64,000 bases of DNA, taken from positions 434,001 to 498,000 of the forward strand of contig NZ_CP010070.1 in assembly GCF_000800805.1 (NCBI RefSeq), read 5' to 3'. Source of the DNA: Candidatus Methanoplasma termitum (GTDB taxonomy: Archaea; Thermoplasmatota; Thermoplasmata; Methanomassiliicoccales; Methanomethylophilaceae). The notes below the pieces were generated by a model. That model was not told the origin of the DNA. It made no database searches and worked only from the letters and a program-made list of their open reading frames with translations. This document shows positions 27,642 through 36,009 of the stretch, piece by piece. Within the stretch, counting starts at the first letter, position 1; the number at the start of each line of letters is the position of its first letter. A program made the position numbers and the translations under genes.

Positions 27642-28501
27642 TTCGCAGGCGGAAAGGTCGTGAATGACCTGGGGGCTGCTGAATACTGCGTCATGATGGA
27701 ATCATCCACATACTCGTACCGGGTCTACTGGTTCTTCGAATCCATGGGAGTAGAAGCGCATGTTGTCCATACGCGGAGTCTGAAGATGATCACAGAATCC
27801 ACCAAGAAGACTGACAGGAACTACGCGGAAGCGATTGGGATCATGCTGAGGCTCTGGAAGAAAGGCGGGATACCGGATATTTACATCTCCTCCATACCGA
27901 CCCAGGAACAGGTGGAACTGAAAGACATATACAGGTACTGCGAGGAGCTGTTCTGCCGAATAGGGGAACTTCTCAGCGGCGAGATCGAGAGAGTACATCA
28001 GGGCCCGGTGGCCGAGAGTGTTACGCAGCAGCTGAGAATCGGAGAATCCCACAGGCTGCTGACCGAATACAAAGGGGCGGTGAGGACATAGAGTCCAGAA
28101 TGCCGGGTGACTTGAATGTGGGTCTTCTGATGAGCATAACGGGGATTGGGAGATGGACAGCCGTTCAGATAACGTCCACGATTATCGATGTCGGTAGATT
28201 CAAGGATGCTGAAAAGATGTGTGCATACTTCGGGATGGTCCCAAAAGTCGGGGACTCTGGCAGGAAAGTACATTATGAGAGGATGATCAAGACCGGCGAC
28301 AAGATAATGAGACCGATAATGGGAATGGTGACCCTCTCTCACATCCAGCACTGCGACTCATCGGTCACGGCATACTACCGCCGAAAAGAGAAGGAGATGG
28401 GAAAGAAGAAAGTGCTCATAACAGCGTCCAGGAAGATGCTGGCAGTGATATTCGCCGTACTCAGGGACCAATCAGTTCAAGGCATGAGCCTCCTCTCGTG
28501 A
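27642..28501 (+). pseudogene. IS110 family transposase remnant
   Basis: Two frames of one IS110 transposase. The first (GGKVVNDLGAAEYC to KGAVRT, ending TAG at 28091) has the DEDD-domain part with TRSLKMITESTKKTDRNYAE. The second starts upstream of 28100 (EDIESRMPGD) and has the C-terminal transposase_20 part with SITGIGRWTA and the serine region GDSGRKVHYERMIK. One missing base near 28080 breaks the frame. The first 60 or so residues with the first catalytic Asp are absent, so the element is dead and truncated right behind the giant surface gene. Confidence 0.8.
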
Positions 28502-28953
28502 GGGCCGTATTCGGCCCCATCCCCGCACGCTGTCATGAGAGAATAAGGGCCGAAGACATGCCCCGTTTCCTTTGCGGAATCTGTCGCCTAAGGAAACTGA
28601 GATGTTCCGAACAGGACAGTGTGTCGAAAGGTGGAAATTCACCAGCGTAAGCTATAAACAACAATACTTACAAAGCGGAGAACACCGTCCCCCTACAATC
28701 AAATTTTGTATTTTACGGGATTGAATTCTTATGCTTAACTACTATTGTAAGGTTGCGTTACGTTAATTTGTATTTATATCTTTCTAGTTTTTTGTCTATA
28801 TTGCATTAAAAAGTGTGTAATAGTACAACTTCGACAGAGCAAAAAAAAAATAACTGTCTGGGTCTTTAGAAAAAGATTTTCCTCACACAAGGTTATTTAT
28901 ATTATCTAAGTGGAATCCAGTAGCTGAGGTTAAACCTCAAAGGAGGAAAAAAG
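28502..28953. other. intergenic region after IS110 remnant
   Basis: The first 140 bases are GC-rich with the hairpin GGCCG-TATT-CGGCC at about 28503-28516, possibly the end of the IS110 element. The rest is AT-rich and holds the promoter of the acetate transporter (TTATTTATATTAT about 28892-28904). Confidence 0.4.
28925..28939 (+). promoter_or_regulatory. palindromic operator candidate before the acetate transporter
   Basis: TGAGGTTAAACCTCA is a perfect inverted repeat (TGAGGT-TAA-ACCTCA) about 25 bases after the TATA box and directly before the AAAGGAGG Shine-Dalgarno. It could be a repressor site or a small RNA hairpin near the ribosome site. Confidence 0.4.
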
Positions 28954-29490
28954 ATGGTAGAATGCCAAAAATGTTTGGACCCGACATCATTGGGTCTCTT
29001 TTTGGTCGCAGTAGTTTCATTTGCACTAGCGTTCTGGCAACTGGTCGGACAAGATGGTGCATATGGTCTTCCCTCTGGAGTATTTTTCCAGTTGATCGGA
29101 CTGTTTGCAATTGCTGTGGCCTATTTTGCATATAAAGCAGAAGCCAATTTCGGATTCGTGGTCTTTGGACTTGTCGGTGCAGCAGTTGCATTGACTGGAT
29201 TTGGAATGGGTGCATTTGAGAATATTGCATTTGCGATTACGTTTGCAATTGCGATAGTATGGTCAATATTCGTAAAGACTCCGAAGTTCCTGAGCCTGAT
29301 ACTGGTCACGACAACTCTGATATTCCTGTTTGTTGGAATAGCATTGTATATTGACCCCAACGGGGCGAACTTTATTGGAGCGAACACTGACTATTGGCAC
29401 TGGCTGATTGGGTTGGCAGCACTGTTCAACTTCATCTTCAGTGTATATCTTGCATTTGCGATCGCAACAGAGAAGGCTCCGGCCGTCTAA
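28954..29490 (+). CDS. satP: acetate/succinate-proton symporter family protein (GPR1/FUN34/YaaH)
   Basis: A 178-residue protein with six hydrophobic helices. DPTSLGLFLVAVVSFALAF near the N-terminus corresponds to the NPAPLGL signature of the AceTr (SatP/YaaH) family. The start at 28954 follows a perfect AAAGGAGG. It likely takes up acetate, which methylotrophic hydrogen-dependent methanogens need for carbon. The first residues (MVECQKCLD) have a CXXC that is not usual in the family. Acetate specificity is inferred from the family. Confidence 0.78.
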   Translation: MVECQKCLDPTSLGLFLVAVVSFALAFWQLVGQDGAYGLPSGVFFQLIGLFAIAVAYFAYKAEANFGFVVFGLVGAAVALTGFGMGAFENIAFAITFAIAIVWSIFVKTPKFLSLILVTTTLIFLFVGIALYIDPNGANFIGANTDYWHWLIGLAALFNFIFSVYLAFAIATEKAPAV

Positions 29491-29497
29491 GCGAGGA

Positions 29498-29592
29498 TTG
29501 CAAATAAACCCTTTCGAAAACACCTTTAATTTTACTATTTCTTTGTACTTTGTCGGATAATTCAATTTGAGTGTTTTCGGGCGGTTTGCAAT
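29498..29592. repeat. interrupted inverted repeat downstream of the acetate transporter
   Basis: ATTGCAAA (29498-29505) and TTTGCAAT (29585-29592) pair perfectly, and inside them CGAAACAC (29516-29523) pairs with GTGTTTTCG (29571-29579) with one bulge. A loop of about 47 bases remains. It may be a transcription-end structure or a miniature element; no gene is inside. Confidence 0.4.
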
Positions 29593-29671
29593 GACGTTAT
29601 GTACCGATTCAGTCATGTTGTCGTATTTGGTTGGTGTTAAACCTGAGTTCGACACCTGATTCTTTTTAAGG

Positions 29672-31225
29672 CTGTATCAGAAGCGATGCTGGCGCAAGGT
29701 AGAAGTGTCCCGGACCGGATGTTTGTTCATGACCACAAAACCTCTTCTGCCCGGGACGTGTTCCATAGAGCCGAATGATAATAAATCCCTGCCTATCGGG
29801 ACGATAACGGCAGTGAGAGAGTTCCTTGGTAAATTGGGATTGGACGAATACTTCGACGGGATCAAGAGCGGAGGATCGCCGTTATCTCCGCTGGTGTCTG
29901 CTCTTATCTCTTATCGACTGACAGAGAATTTCTCGATACAGGGTTGCGGAAGATGGCTGTCTTCGCAGGAAGTGAGAAAGGAGCTCGGGATAAGGGCGGA
30001 AGTAAGCGGCAGGATGCTCAACCGAGCGGTGGAGAGAGTGGGAGAGAACATGGAGAATGCGCTGGTACGCCTTCGGGATTCGCTGTTCTCGCTGTACGAT
30101 CTTGAGCATACGGATGTGAACGCCGATACCACATCCGTCGCGTTGTATTCGAAGCGGACCGATATATTCGAATTCGGTTATTCGAGAGATAAACGTCCCG
30201 ATCTCAGGCAGGTGAACATCGGCGTTGCCGAGCTGAGGGATCCGATCAACATACCTTTCCATTTGACGGTGGAGAAAGGCAACACCGCCGATCCGGTCAC
30301 GTTCCTGAGACTTGTGGATGACATAATGAACGAACTCAGGGACGGTTCGATGTTCGTGTTCGATGCCGGAGGCGACTCCAAGAACATCACCGATGCGATA
30401 GCGGGGAAGGGCATGAGGTATATCACGCGAAAGAAGCTCGACACGTCAGATGACGAATGGATATCGAAGTTCCGGAAGGAGAACGTCTGTTACAAGGATG
30501 ATGACGGCGCAGTGTACAGTCAGACCAGAACCTTCGAGTCCTCCGGAAGAACTACGTACCTGTTCTTCTCGGAGAAGCTGTACAAAGATAAAATGAACAT
30601 ATTGGACGGCATGGCGCAGAGGTGCGTGGAAGATGCCAAGGACGTCATCAAGAGAAAGAAGGACGGAACGTTGAGGATATCGAGGACGGTGATCAAACGT
30701 CTCCGGAACCCTCTGATATCGCTGAACGTGGGGATCCAAAGCAAACCCCTCGGTTCCGACGAAGATAGTTTTCATTATGTGCGGGAGCATCTGAGCAACG
30801 GCAGAGAGGGATTTTTTAAGCTCGAATGCAGCGAGAAAATGACATCTGCCGATGTTTTGAAGATATACCGCAGAAGAGATTCCGTCTAGAAACTAATAGA
30901 GTCCCTGAAGAACCAAATCGATATCAGACCGCTGAGGGTATTGTCCGAGAACTCCGTCAAAGGCATCCTTTTCATAGGTTTCCCGGCTCAGGCGATCGTT
31001 TCCATGATAAGGTACGAAGTACCCGAATTGAGGACGAGATCGACGAAATTCATCATCGCGTCCCTTCAAAATTTGACAGTAACGTACATCTATGACAAAA
31101 AGAACATCCTCAGGCGCATATTCTCCAACTTCGAACCGATCAACTCGCTCATTCTTAGGGAAATACTGATCAAAACCGACGGTTCCGGGGGCTGAAAGCC
31201 CATCGGAACCCTTCTTCGGACAGTG
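29672..31225 (+). mobile_element. IS1634-like (IS4 superfamily) insertion sequence
   Basis: One DDE transposase gene flanked by short imperfect inverted ends: CTGTATCAGAAG at about 29672-29684 and its relative CTTCTTCGGACAG at about 31213-31225. The ends are only a guess since no direct target repeat is obvious. Confidence 0.45.
29705..31195 (+). pseudogene. IS1634 family transposase with in-frame TAG at the catalytic Glu
   Basis: A DDE transposase of IS4/IS1634 type. VNADTTSVALY carries the first Asp and MFVFDAGGDSKNI the second. The frame meets TAG at 30887-30889 and then stays open for 101 more codons to TGA at 31193. The read-through sequence is IYRRRDSV-stop-KLIESLK, an exact fit to the Y(2)R(3)E(6)K signature with the stop in the position of the catalytic Glu; GAG to TAG is one base. 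Conserved sequence continues (NQIDIRPLRVLSENSVKG). Start may be GTG 29705 or ATG 29729. In a pyrrolysine-decoding cell the full protein would be made, but with pyrrolysine at the active site; otherwise it is truncated. Confidence 0.8.
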
Positions 31226-31621
31226 CAAAAGCACCCGTCTGCGGCCTTTGTCTCAGCGTAAGCTCAACTGCCAAATTTCCTAGAAAACAAGATCATCTGT
31301 CGAGGTCAGGGTGTAAATGTAAATATATCATTTCAGAGATATGACGTTCAGATCCCATGAGAGAAGAGAAAAAGATCAAGATGATGGCATGGTTCATGGT
31401 AGGAATAATGGTTCTTGTTGTGGTAGTAGTAGCAGCGCTATGGCTCGCACAGAACCTATTTAAATAATTAAGCTAATTGCTTAATTACATTAATTTATTA
31501 TGCTTTACCATATTCAATAATTACATTGTGTGTTAATGCTTTATTAGTTAATGTAATAGCTTAATAACATTAACTATTATTGAGTAGTGAAATGGCAACC
31601 ATTTTTGGCCATAGTTTCAGA
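31196..31621. other. intergenic region with a small ORF and AT-rich palindromes
   Basis: After the IS1634 end this stretch carries the 36-codon membrane ORF at 31357-31467 and two AT palindromes: AATTAAGC-TAATT-GCTTAATT (31466-31486) and TAGTTAATGT-N12-ACATTAACTA (31545-31576). Confidence 0.5.
31357..31467 (+). CDS. small single-helix membrane protein (36 residues)
   Basis: MREEKKIKMMAW opens a charged N-terminus followed by one strongly hydrophobic helix (VGIMVLVVVVVAALWLA) and a short NLFK end. AAATATATC at about 31321-31329 is a TATA box about 30 bases before the ATG, which fits leaderless transcription. Codon choice looks normal. It is not recognised as any family; a regulator or membrane-complex subunit is possible. 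Confidence 0.45.
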   Translation: MREEKKIKMMAWFMVGIMVLVVVVVAALWLAQNLFK

Positions 31622-31996
31622 TCATAACACTAAAGCAAGCCCTCTGCCTAAGAATCCCACTCCGATACATACGGCCGCACTTAGTACGAAAATAACAAGG
31701 GCCCTCATGGGCTTATCTTTCCAATGCTGAGCCATCTCCATGGAAACCGAAGACATGGTAGTGAACCCTCCGAAGAATCCCGTGAAGATCAACAGTCTCA
31801 TGATCTCGGTCATATCTGTGAAGTAAAAGAAAATGAAGCTGATCAGGAAGCACCCGACTATGTTCACTGTGAACACGCCCCATAAGATCGGTTTGATGAA
31901 GGGGAACCATCTTGTAATGCCGTACCTCACAACGGAGCCGACAGCCCCACCAAGTGCAACAGCTGCAAGCTGCAGCATTGTATCTTCGACACCCAC
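31622..31996 (-). CDS. crcB: FluC/CrcB fluoride channel
   Basis: A 124-residue protein with four hydrophobic helices. GGAVGSVVRY, GVFTVNIVGCF and GFFGGFTTMSSVSME are the FluC signatures, including the polar track and central Na+ site region. FluC works as an antiparallel dimer to export F-. Translation may start at GTG 31996 or at ATG 31978 (MLQLAAVALGG). It is a single gene, so a dual-topology homodimer is expected. No convincing fluoride riboswitch is seen upstream. Confidence 0.9.
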   Translation of the reverse strand: MGVEDTMLQLAAVALGGAVGSVVRYGITRWFPFIKPILWGVFTVNIVGCFLISFIFFYFTDMTEIMRLLIFTGFFGGFTTMSSVSMEMAQHWKDKPMRALVIFVLSAAVCIGVGFLGRGLALVL

Positions 31997-32300
31997 AAAA
32001 GCCTGAGTGCCTCATCGGATATAAGTCATGCTCCCGGAAAGGGTCACAAGCGTGCATTTTAGGGTGGTTGAGCCTAAAAAGATAGAATGATCACATTATC
32101 CCGACATTATGCATGATTCTGTATGGTAAAACGTTGATTTTTAGGGTGTTCAAGTTGATATTCGGGGAACCGTCGTAGACACTTTTTTGTTGACTTTTTG
32201 TAGAAAATGATCGTTTTTATCGTTTTTTTCAAGTGAAGTGATTTTTTACCTCAGAAAATGATATTTTTTATATTTTTTTGCAATAATTTTTACTCAGTGT

Positions 32301-32334
32301 ATTTTATTAAGTTAATTGCTTAACTGAATAAAAT
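32301..32334. repeat. AT-rich palindrome A
   Basis: ATTTTATTAAGTTAA (32301-32315), loop TTGC, then TTAACTGAATAAAAT (32320-32334): 15-base arms with one mismatch. Confidence 0.7.
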
Positions 32335-32387
32335 AAATTCACTATATGATGTAAATTTTATTTTTAAGCACCATAGATTATTACACA

Positions 32388-32426
32388 CTATAATTATTTT
32401 AGTTAATAGCTTAACTAAATAAATTA
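32388..32426. repeat. AT-rich palindrome B, related to A
   Basis: ATTATTTTAGTTAA, loop TAGC, TTAACTAAATAAATT: the AGTTAA core and four-base loop ending GC match palindrome A. Outer CACCATAG and CTGTGGTG (7 of 8 pairs) extend the structure. Confidence 0.6.
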
Positions 32427-32659
32427 TTTTTACTGTGGTGATGGATATTGCAATTTTAATCAGCTGTAATATAACGTAGTGTAACTAATTAAGCTAAATA
32501 CGTTATTAACAATATTATTTGTTCAATTTTGTAAAAAGATGATTTTGAGTTTAGTATAATGATAATGTGGCATAATTAATTAAGCTAATATAGATACTTA
32601 TTTAATAAATATCACTTAAACGAAAATTGATAAAATCTTAAATATTGTGAGGTTGGTAT

Positions 32660-32860
32660 AGAACACAGGAAGTGTTTAACGACCCCCCAAGGGGAGTTGG
32701 GTTCTTTACGAGAACCACACGACTGTAGTTTAGTGTATGTCGAGGTCTATAACAACCTCGGTGTCACCCAGGACTACGGTGATCCTGACGCGGAACACTG
32801 TTCTGGAAATCATGTGTATACACCTCATTTAGACATAAATTGGGGCCTACACCCCCATTT
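32660..32860. ncRNA. candidate structured RNA (row of hairpins), unknown family
   Basis: In about 180 bases I read: CCCC-CCAA-GGGG (32683-32694), GGTTCT-TTACG-AGAACC (32700-32716), CGAGGT-N8-ACCTCG (32741-32760), TCACC-N9-GGTGA (32764-32782), GTGTATACAC (32814-32823) and TGGGG-N7-CCCCA (32841-32857). This GC-rich island sits in a strongly AT-rich flank, as many archaeal RNA genes do. I find no signature of SRP RNA, RNase P RNA, 5S rRNA or tRNA. Strand is unknown. It might belong to the neighbouring IS110 or to the host. Confidence 0.4.
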
Positions 32861-33126
32861 ATGCGATATACGTTACTACAATTAGAAAGCTATCGCTATG
32901 TCATGTTGCGAAAAGACGGATCACAAGGAGTTTTTTTCAATGCTCGGACAGGTACGGGAAGGGCATCTCATTTCCGACCATCGCTAAACGAGGCCACATC
33001 TGCTTCCGGCCGAACGGAACCCTACTGTGCAATCTCCTGCTCGTTCGATGTCCGACAGGACATGAGACCCGGTGAGCCCTGCAATCTTTCGGTTTCCGGT
33101 TCCTTTCTCCGCTTCGCATCATATGC

Positions 33127-34233
33127 TCAGTCCTCTTCGGCATCCTCCGTTTCTCTTGCACGCTTCAGCAGTTCGGGGTCGACTGTGTAAGGTGCGTTTT
33201 TCTTCAACACCGACCATATCACGGTCAGCAGCTTCCTCGATGCTGCGGTCAGCGCCTCGTTCTTCACTTTACCTCTCTTCACCAGTCGGCGATACATCTC
33301 TGTGACCACCGAATCCTCGACATTCTGGATATGCGAGAACGCACAGCGCTTAAGCATTACCCTTGCTACCTCGTCCCCTCTGTGGGTGGTCGGACAGTCA
33401 GGACTGTGGTCGGCCGAGTCCCTCTTTCCCGGCACAACACCGAATGACGCGGTGAATTGCGTGACCTTGCCGAATCTTCCGATGTCCACGATCAGGGACG
33501 TCAGATACGCTGCGGGCACAATCCCTACTCCGGGGATGGAAAGGATCAATTCATACATGCGGTTCCCGGAGAACATCTGGGCTATCGCCTTCTCAACGAA
33601 CCTTACTCTGGATTTGGCATCCAAGGCGAACTTTATCTGCATCAGCAGATAAGGGTCCTTGTGCTCCTGCATCTCCCGAACGGCCTTGACGGACAGAATG
33701 TCATCGTATTCCTTTGACAAACTGATGCCGTGGAGAAGCAGGTGCGCTCTGATCCTCTGCCTGGCCTCTTTGAGATATATCCTTTCGTTGTACACTCCTC
33801 TGCACATCTCCCGCTTGGTCATCCATTCCGGAGAAGGGATGAAGCAAGCGGCGAACTCATTCTCGCCGTTCAGCCTTCTCCTCATATATGCCGCCAGTTC
33901 GATGGAATCATTGCGGTCTGTCTTCTTCACCGATCTCGTTATCCGGTACAGGTCCACCGCCTGAGCAACGGTCACGTTCATACCTAGGCCCTTCAGCATC
34001 CAGTATATCTCGTGAGATTTCGTCGAATTCTCTATCAGGACATGGCATTCGTGCTTCGAAAGGAACGCCGCCATCTTCTTCATTCCATCTCCGTCGGCAG
34101 GGAATTTCCAGAACTCTTTATTGAATGAATCCAGGAACTTCTCGTGCCTTTCCCGTGTTTCCCCCATGCCCGCATAAACGGCATAGGCGGAACAGAACTT
34201 TGCATGGACATCCATGCCAATCGCTGTTTTCAT
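33127..34233 (-). CDS. IS110 family transposase (DEDD recombinase)
   Basis: A 368-residue transposase starting at ATG 34233 (MKTAIGMDVHAK) after GGGAG. The RuvC-like DEDD residues are visible: Asp8, Glu68 in LIENSTKS, Asp106 and Asp109 in KKTDRNDSIELA. The C-terminal transposase_20 domain starts SIPGVGIVPAAYL, and the catalytic serine region is FGVVPGKRDSADHS. The usual Ser-Gly-Lys is changed to Ser-Ala-Asp, so activity is uncertain, but the gene is uninterrupted. It is only distantly related to the remnant at 27642. IS110 enzymes act with a bridge RNA from the element end. Confidence 0.88.
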   Translation of the reverse strand: MKTAIGMDVHAKFCSAYAVYAGMGETRERHEKFLDSFNKEFWKFPADGDGMKKMAAFLSKHECHVLIENSTKSHEIYWMLKGLGMNVTVAQAVDLYRITRSVKKTDRNDSIELAAYMRRRLNGENEFAACFIPSPEWMTKREMCRGVYNERIYLKEARQRIRAHLLLHGISLSKEYDDILSVKAVREMQEHKDPYLLMQIKFALDAKSRVRFVEKAIAQMFSGNRMYELILSIPGVGIVPAAYLTSLIVDIGRFGKVTQFTASFGVVPGKRDSADHSPDCPTTHRGDEVARVMLKRCAFSHIQNVEDSVVTEMYRRLVKRGKVKNEALTAASRKLLTVIWSVLKKNAPYTVDPELLKRARETEDAEED

Positions 34234-34369
34234 ATTCTTTTTCTCCCGCTGACAAGAGAAAGAGCACTGTCTAAAGAAGGGGTTTTTATCCTGCCCAGCC
34301 CATATGATCCATGACCTGTGCTCTTTGTCGTTGTAAGCAAACACAGAGGCGCAGGCCACAATTTATGTC

Positions 34370-34441
34370 TTGGGCAGTCTCCTTCCAGGTCGGTTCCGGG
34401 TACGCCGGCGGTTTGAGCGTCGGCGTACCCGAACTGCCCAA
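34370..34441 (-). ncRNA. candidate IS110 bridge RNA segment
   Basis: TTGGGCAG (34370-34377) pairs with CTGCCCAA (34434-34441). Inside, CGGGTACGCCG (34397-34407) pairs with CGGCGTACCCG (34421-34431), and the helix extends to about 14 pairs around a seven-base loop. It starts about 137 bases before the transposase ATG, on the 5' side, as for bridge RNAs of the IS110 group. Guide loops are not assigned. Confidence 0.4.
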
Positions 34442-34546
34442 CTACCGGTAATTCCTCCATGTTGCATTTCATATTAATAGCAAAGCGGGGGAGGTATCCT
34501 AAAGTACCGAAACTACAACCCTGCCAGATGGAAAAATGCGTGGCGA

Positions 34547-35425
34547 TTATGATATCCTGTAACCGCTCTTTTCTCCCTCTACTTGGAATTTTATGTTGCG
34601 GTCTTTCAGTATCGTCTGAATTGTTTTCGTATGTATCCCGAGACCCACATTTATGAATTGGTTCTCAACGACCCTCTTCCCTTCATACTCGGCCGTCGGC
34701 TGGAATCCGAGCGGCATGTGCGCTGTCTGCACCTGCATAGCATATATCCTTCCTTTTGTGTCAAAGATCGGGCCTCCCGATTGTCCCCTGAGGCCGGGTG
34801 TTGTGGTTTCCACGTAAAGCATCTCGTAGTTACCTTCTTTGCTTCTTCCTTTGAGGACGTTACGTGTATGCATTCCATCGTTGGGGAAAAGCGGGAGCGG
34901 AAGCACTCCCTTCTTTATCCTGAATGATTTAACGCTCTCATCGAACTCGGATTCGACGTTCGCAAACGGAAAACCCAGCCTGCATACACTGGTGCCCGGC
35001 CTGAGAGAGTTCGGATCTCTGAATACGGGATATTCAGTGATCCATTTCGAATCGAACGGTTCTAATCTTCCGACACAGATATCTATTTGTCTGTCCACGA
35101 ACGCTTCGACAAGCCTTACGCCGTCCCACGCCCACCAAAAAGAGTGATTGGTAAGCCAGTCCGGGTCTGTGCGGATCATACCCGGCATATGTCCCGTTCC
35201 GGGGCCTCTGGAAGAGTTAAGCCCCTCCACTTCCTTGATCTTGTTCTGATCCCCTTGGAATTTTACAAAGGAGTCGAACATATGGCCGGCGGTCATTATC
35301 CACCCCTCTTTGTTCAAAATGACGAACGCACCGCAAGTGGCATCCACCTTGCCATCCATGTGCCTCGTTGAGATTATCAAGGGTCTTGTGAATTTTGCTG
35401 CCTTATCGCATGCATCCGCAAACAT
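34547..35425 (-). CDS. trypsin-like serine protease, probably cytosolic
   Basis: A 292-residue S1/V8-type protease. The triad is readable: His48 in MTAGHMF, Asp115 in RQIDICVG, and Ser216 in GLRGQSGGP. There is no signal peptide or membrane helix, so it would work inside the cell unless exported by another route. No PDZ domain follows, unlike HtrA/DegP. TATA-like ATTTATACTA lies about 28 bases before the ATG, suggesting a leaderless mRNA. Substrate unknown; quality control or a defence or regulatory cleavage are possible. Confidence 0.75.
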   Translation of the reverse strand: MFADACDKAAKFTRPLIISTRHMDGKVDATCGAFVILNKEGWIMTAGHMFDSFVKFQGDQNKIKEVEGLNSSRGPGTGHMPGMIRTDPDWLTNHSFWWAWDGVRLVEAFVDRQIDICVGRLEPFDSKWITEYPVFRDPNSLRPGTSVCRLGFPFANVESEFDESVKSFRIKKGVLPLPLFPNDGMHTRNVLKGRSKEGNYEMLYVETTTPGLRGQSGGPIFDTKGRIYAMQVQTAHMPLGFQPTAEYEGKRVVENQFINVGLGIHTKTIQTILKDRNIKFQVEGEKSGYRIS

Positions 35426-35499
35426 ACAAGCACATTAATGTCCTTGTAGTATAAATTTATCTCAGACAGGAAAAGAAGTGGTTAAAGAGGGCTGTGCCC

Positions 35500-36009
35500 T
35501 CATAATTGTTTTAAGATGATGTCAAAATACTCCGGGGTTTCCATCACGATGTTCCCTATCAGTCTGACAAGTTCTTCGTCGGCGAGCATGACATCAAGCA
35601 CCTTGGGGTCGGTGAGAGCCATCCTTCCGAGGTACAACTCGTTCGCTCTCCTAAGATCCTGAACATACTTTATCTTGATATCCATCGCGGCGTTATCTTC
35701 TATCCTGTCCTCATCGGAGAGGGCTGGAAGGTACATGTCGTTGTAGATCCTGACCGAGTCCGGAGGAAGGGTCGCTATGTCCTCAATGTATCCGCTTAGG
35801 TCGTTGCTTCCGTCTTTCAGGTCGTCAACTATCGTTTTGTAGCCGATAATATCTTTCTTGAGGAAATCAATCATGTTTAGGTATTGATCCGCTTCATCGC
35901 CTTTTATCACTGTCAGTTTGTCCTCGAGCTCGTCGATCTCCATGATCTTACGGCCTATGACGGAACGAAGCAGCACCACTTGTTTTCTTATGTCGATATT
36001 CCCATCCAT
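35500..36009 (-). CDS. hypothetical coiled-coil protein
   Basis: A 169-residue acidic, helix-rich protein. Residues 8-60 (RKQVVLLRSVIGRKIMEIDE...) have heptad-like Leu/Ile spacing. No motif is recognised. It follows the protease gene's start by 75 bases on the same strand, so it may be its upstream operon partner. An AGGTGA Shine-Dalgarno precedes the ATG. Confidence 0.65.
   Translation of the reverse strand: MDGNIDIRKQVVLLRSVIGRKIMEIDELEDKLTVIKGDEADQYLNMIDFLKKDIIGYKTIVDDLKDGSNDLSGYIEDIATLPPDSVRIYNDMYLPALSDEDRIEDNAAMDIKIKYVQDLRRANELYLGRMALTDPKVLDVMLADEELVRLIGNIVMETPEYFDIILKQL

Larger units (their letters stand above)
31997..33126. other. 1.1-kb gene-free region: AT palindromes and a GC-rich hairpin island
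   Basis: No credible gene. 32050-32640 is very AT-rich, with T runs and several related palindromes. 32660-32860 is a GC-rich island full of hairpins (separate entry). 32880-33126 is the non-coding 3' flank of the IS110 transposase, with ATGTCC-GACA-GGACAT at about 33048-33063 and TTCCG-GCCGAA-CGGAA near 33005. Confidence 0.55.
33127..34441 (-). mobile_element. IS110 family element with 5' non-coding structured end
   Basis: One intact DEDD transposase plus its upstream non-coding end. Ends cannot be fixed since IS110 elements lack terminal inverted repeats. The region before the transposase start has a two-stem fold (separate entry) at the place where IS110 elements encode their bridge RNA. 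Confidence 0.55.

Noticed and set aside
27604-27642. Truncation of the giant protein by the IS110 remnant
   Set aside because: The gene ends at TAA before the remnant with a plausible hydrophobic C-terminal domain; nothing in the IS region continues the reading frame, though an older loss of an anchor cannot be excluded.
32000-32090. Fluoride riboswitch before the FluC gene
   Set aside because: A CCGATGAGGC stretch loosely resembles the end of the motif, but the 5' GGNGATGGNGTTC part and pseudoknot partner are missing.
32050-32640. Replication origin in the AT-rich gap
   Set aside because: AT-rich and palindromic, but no origin-recognition-box-like GC motif and no orc1/cdc6 gene in the window.
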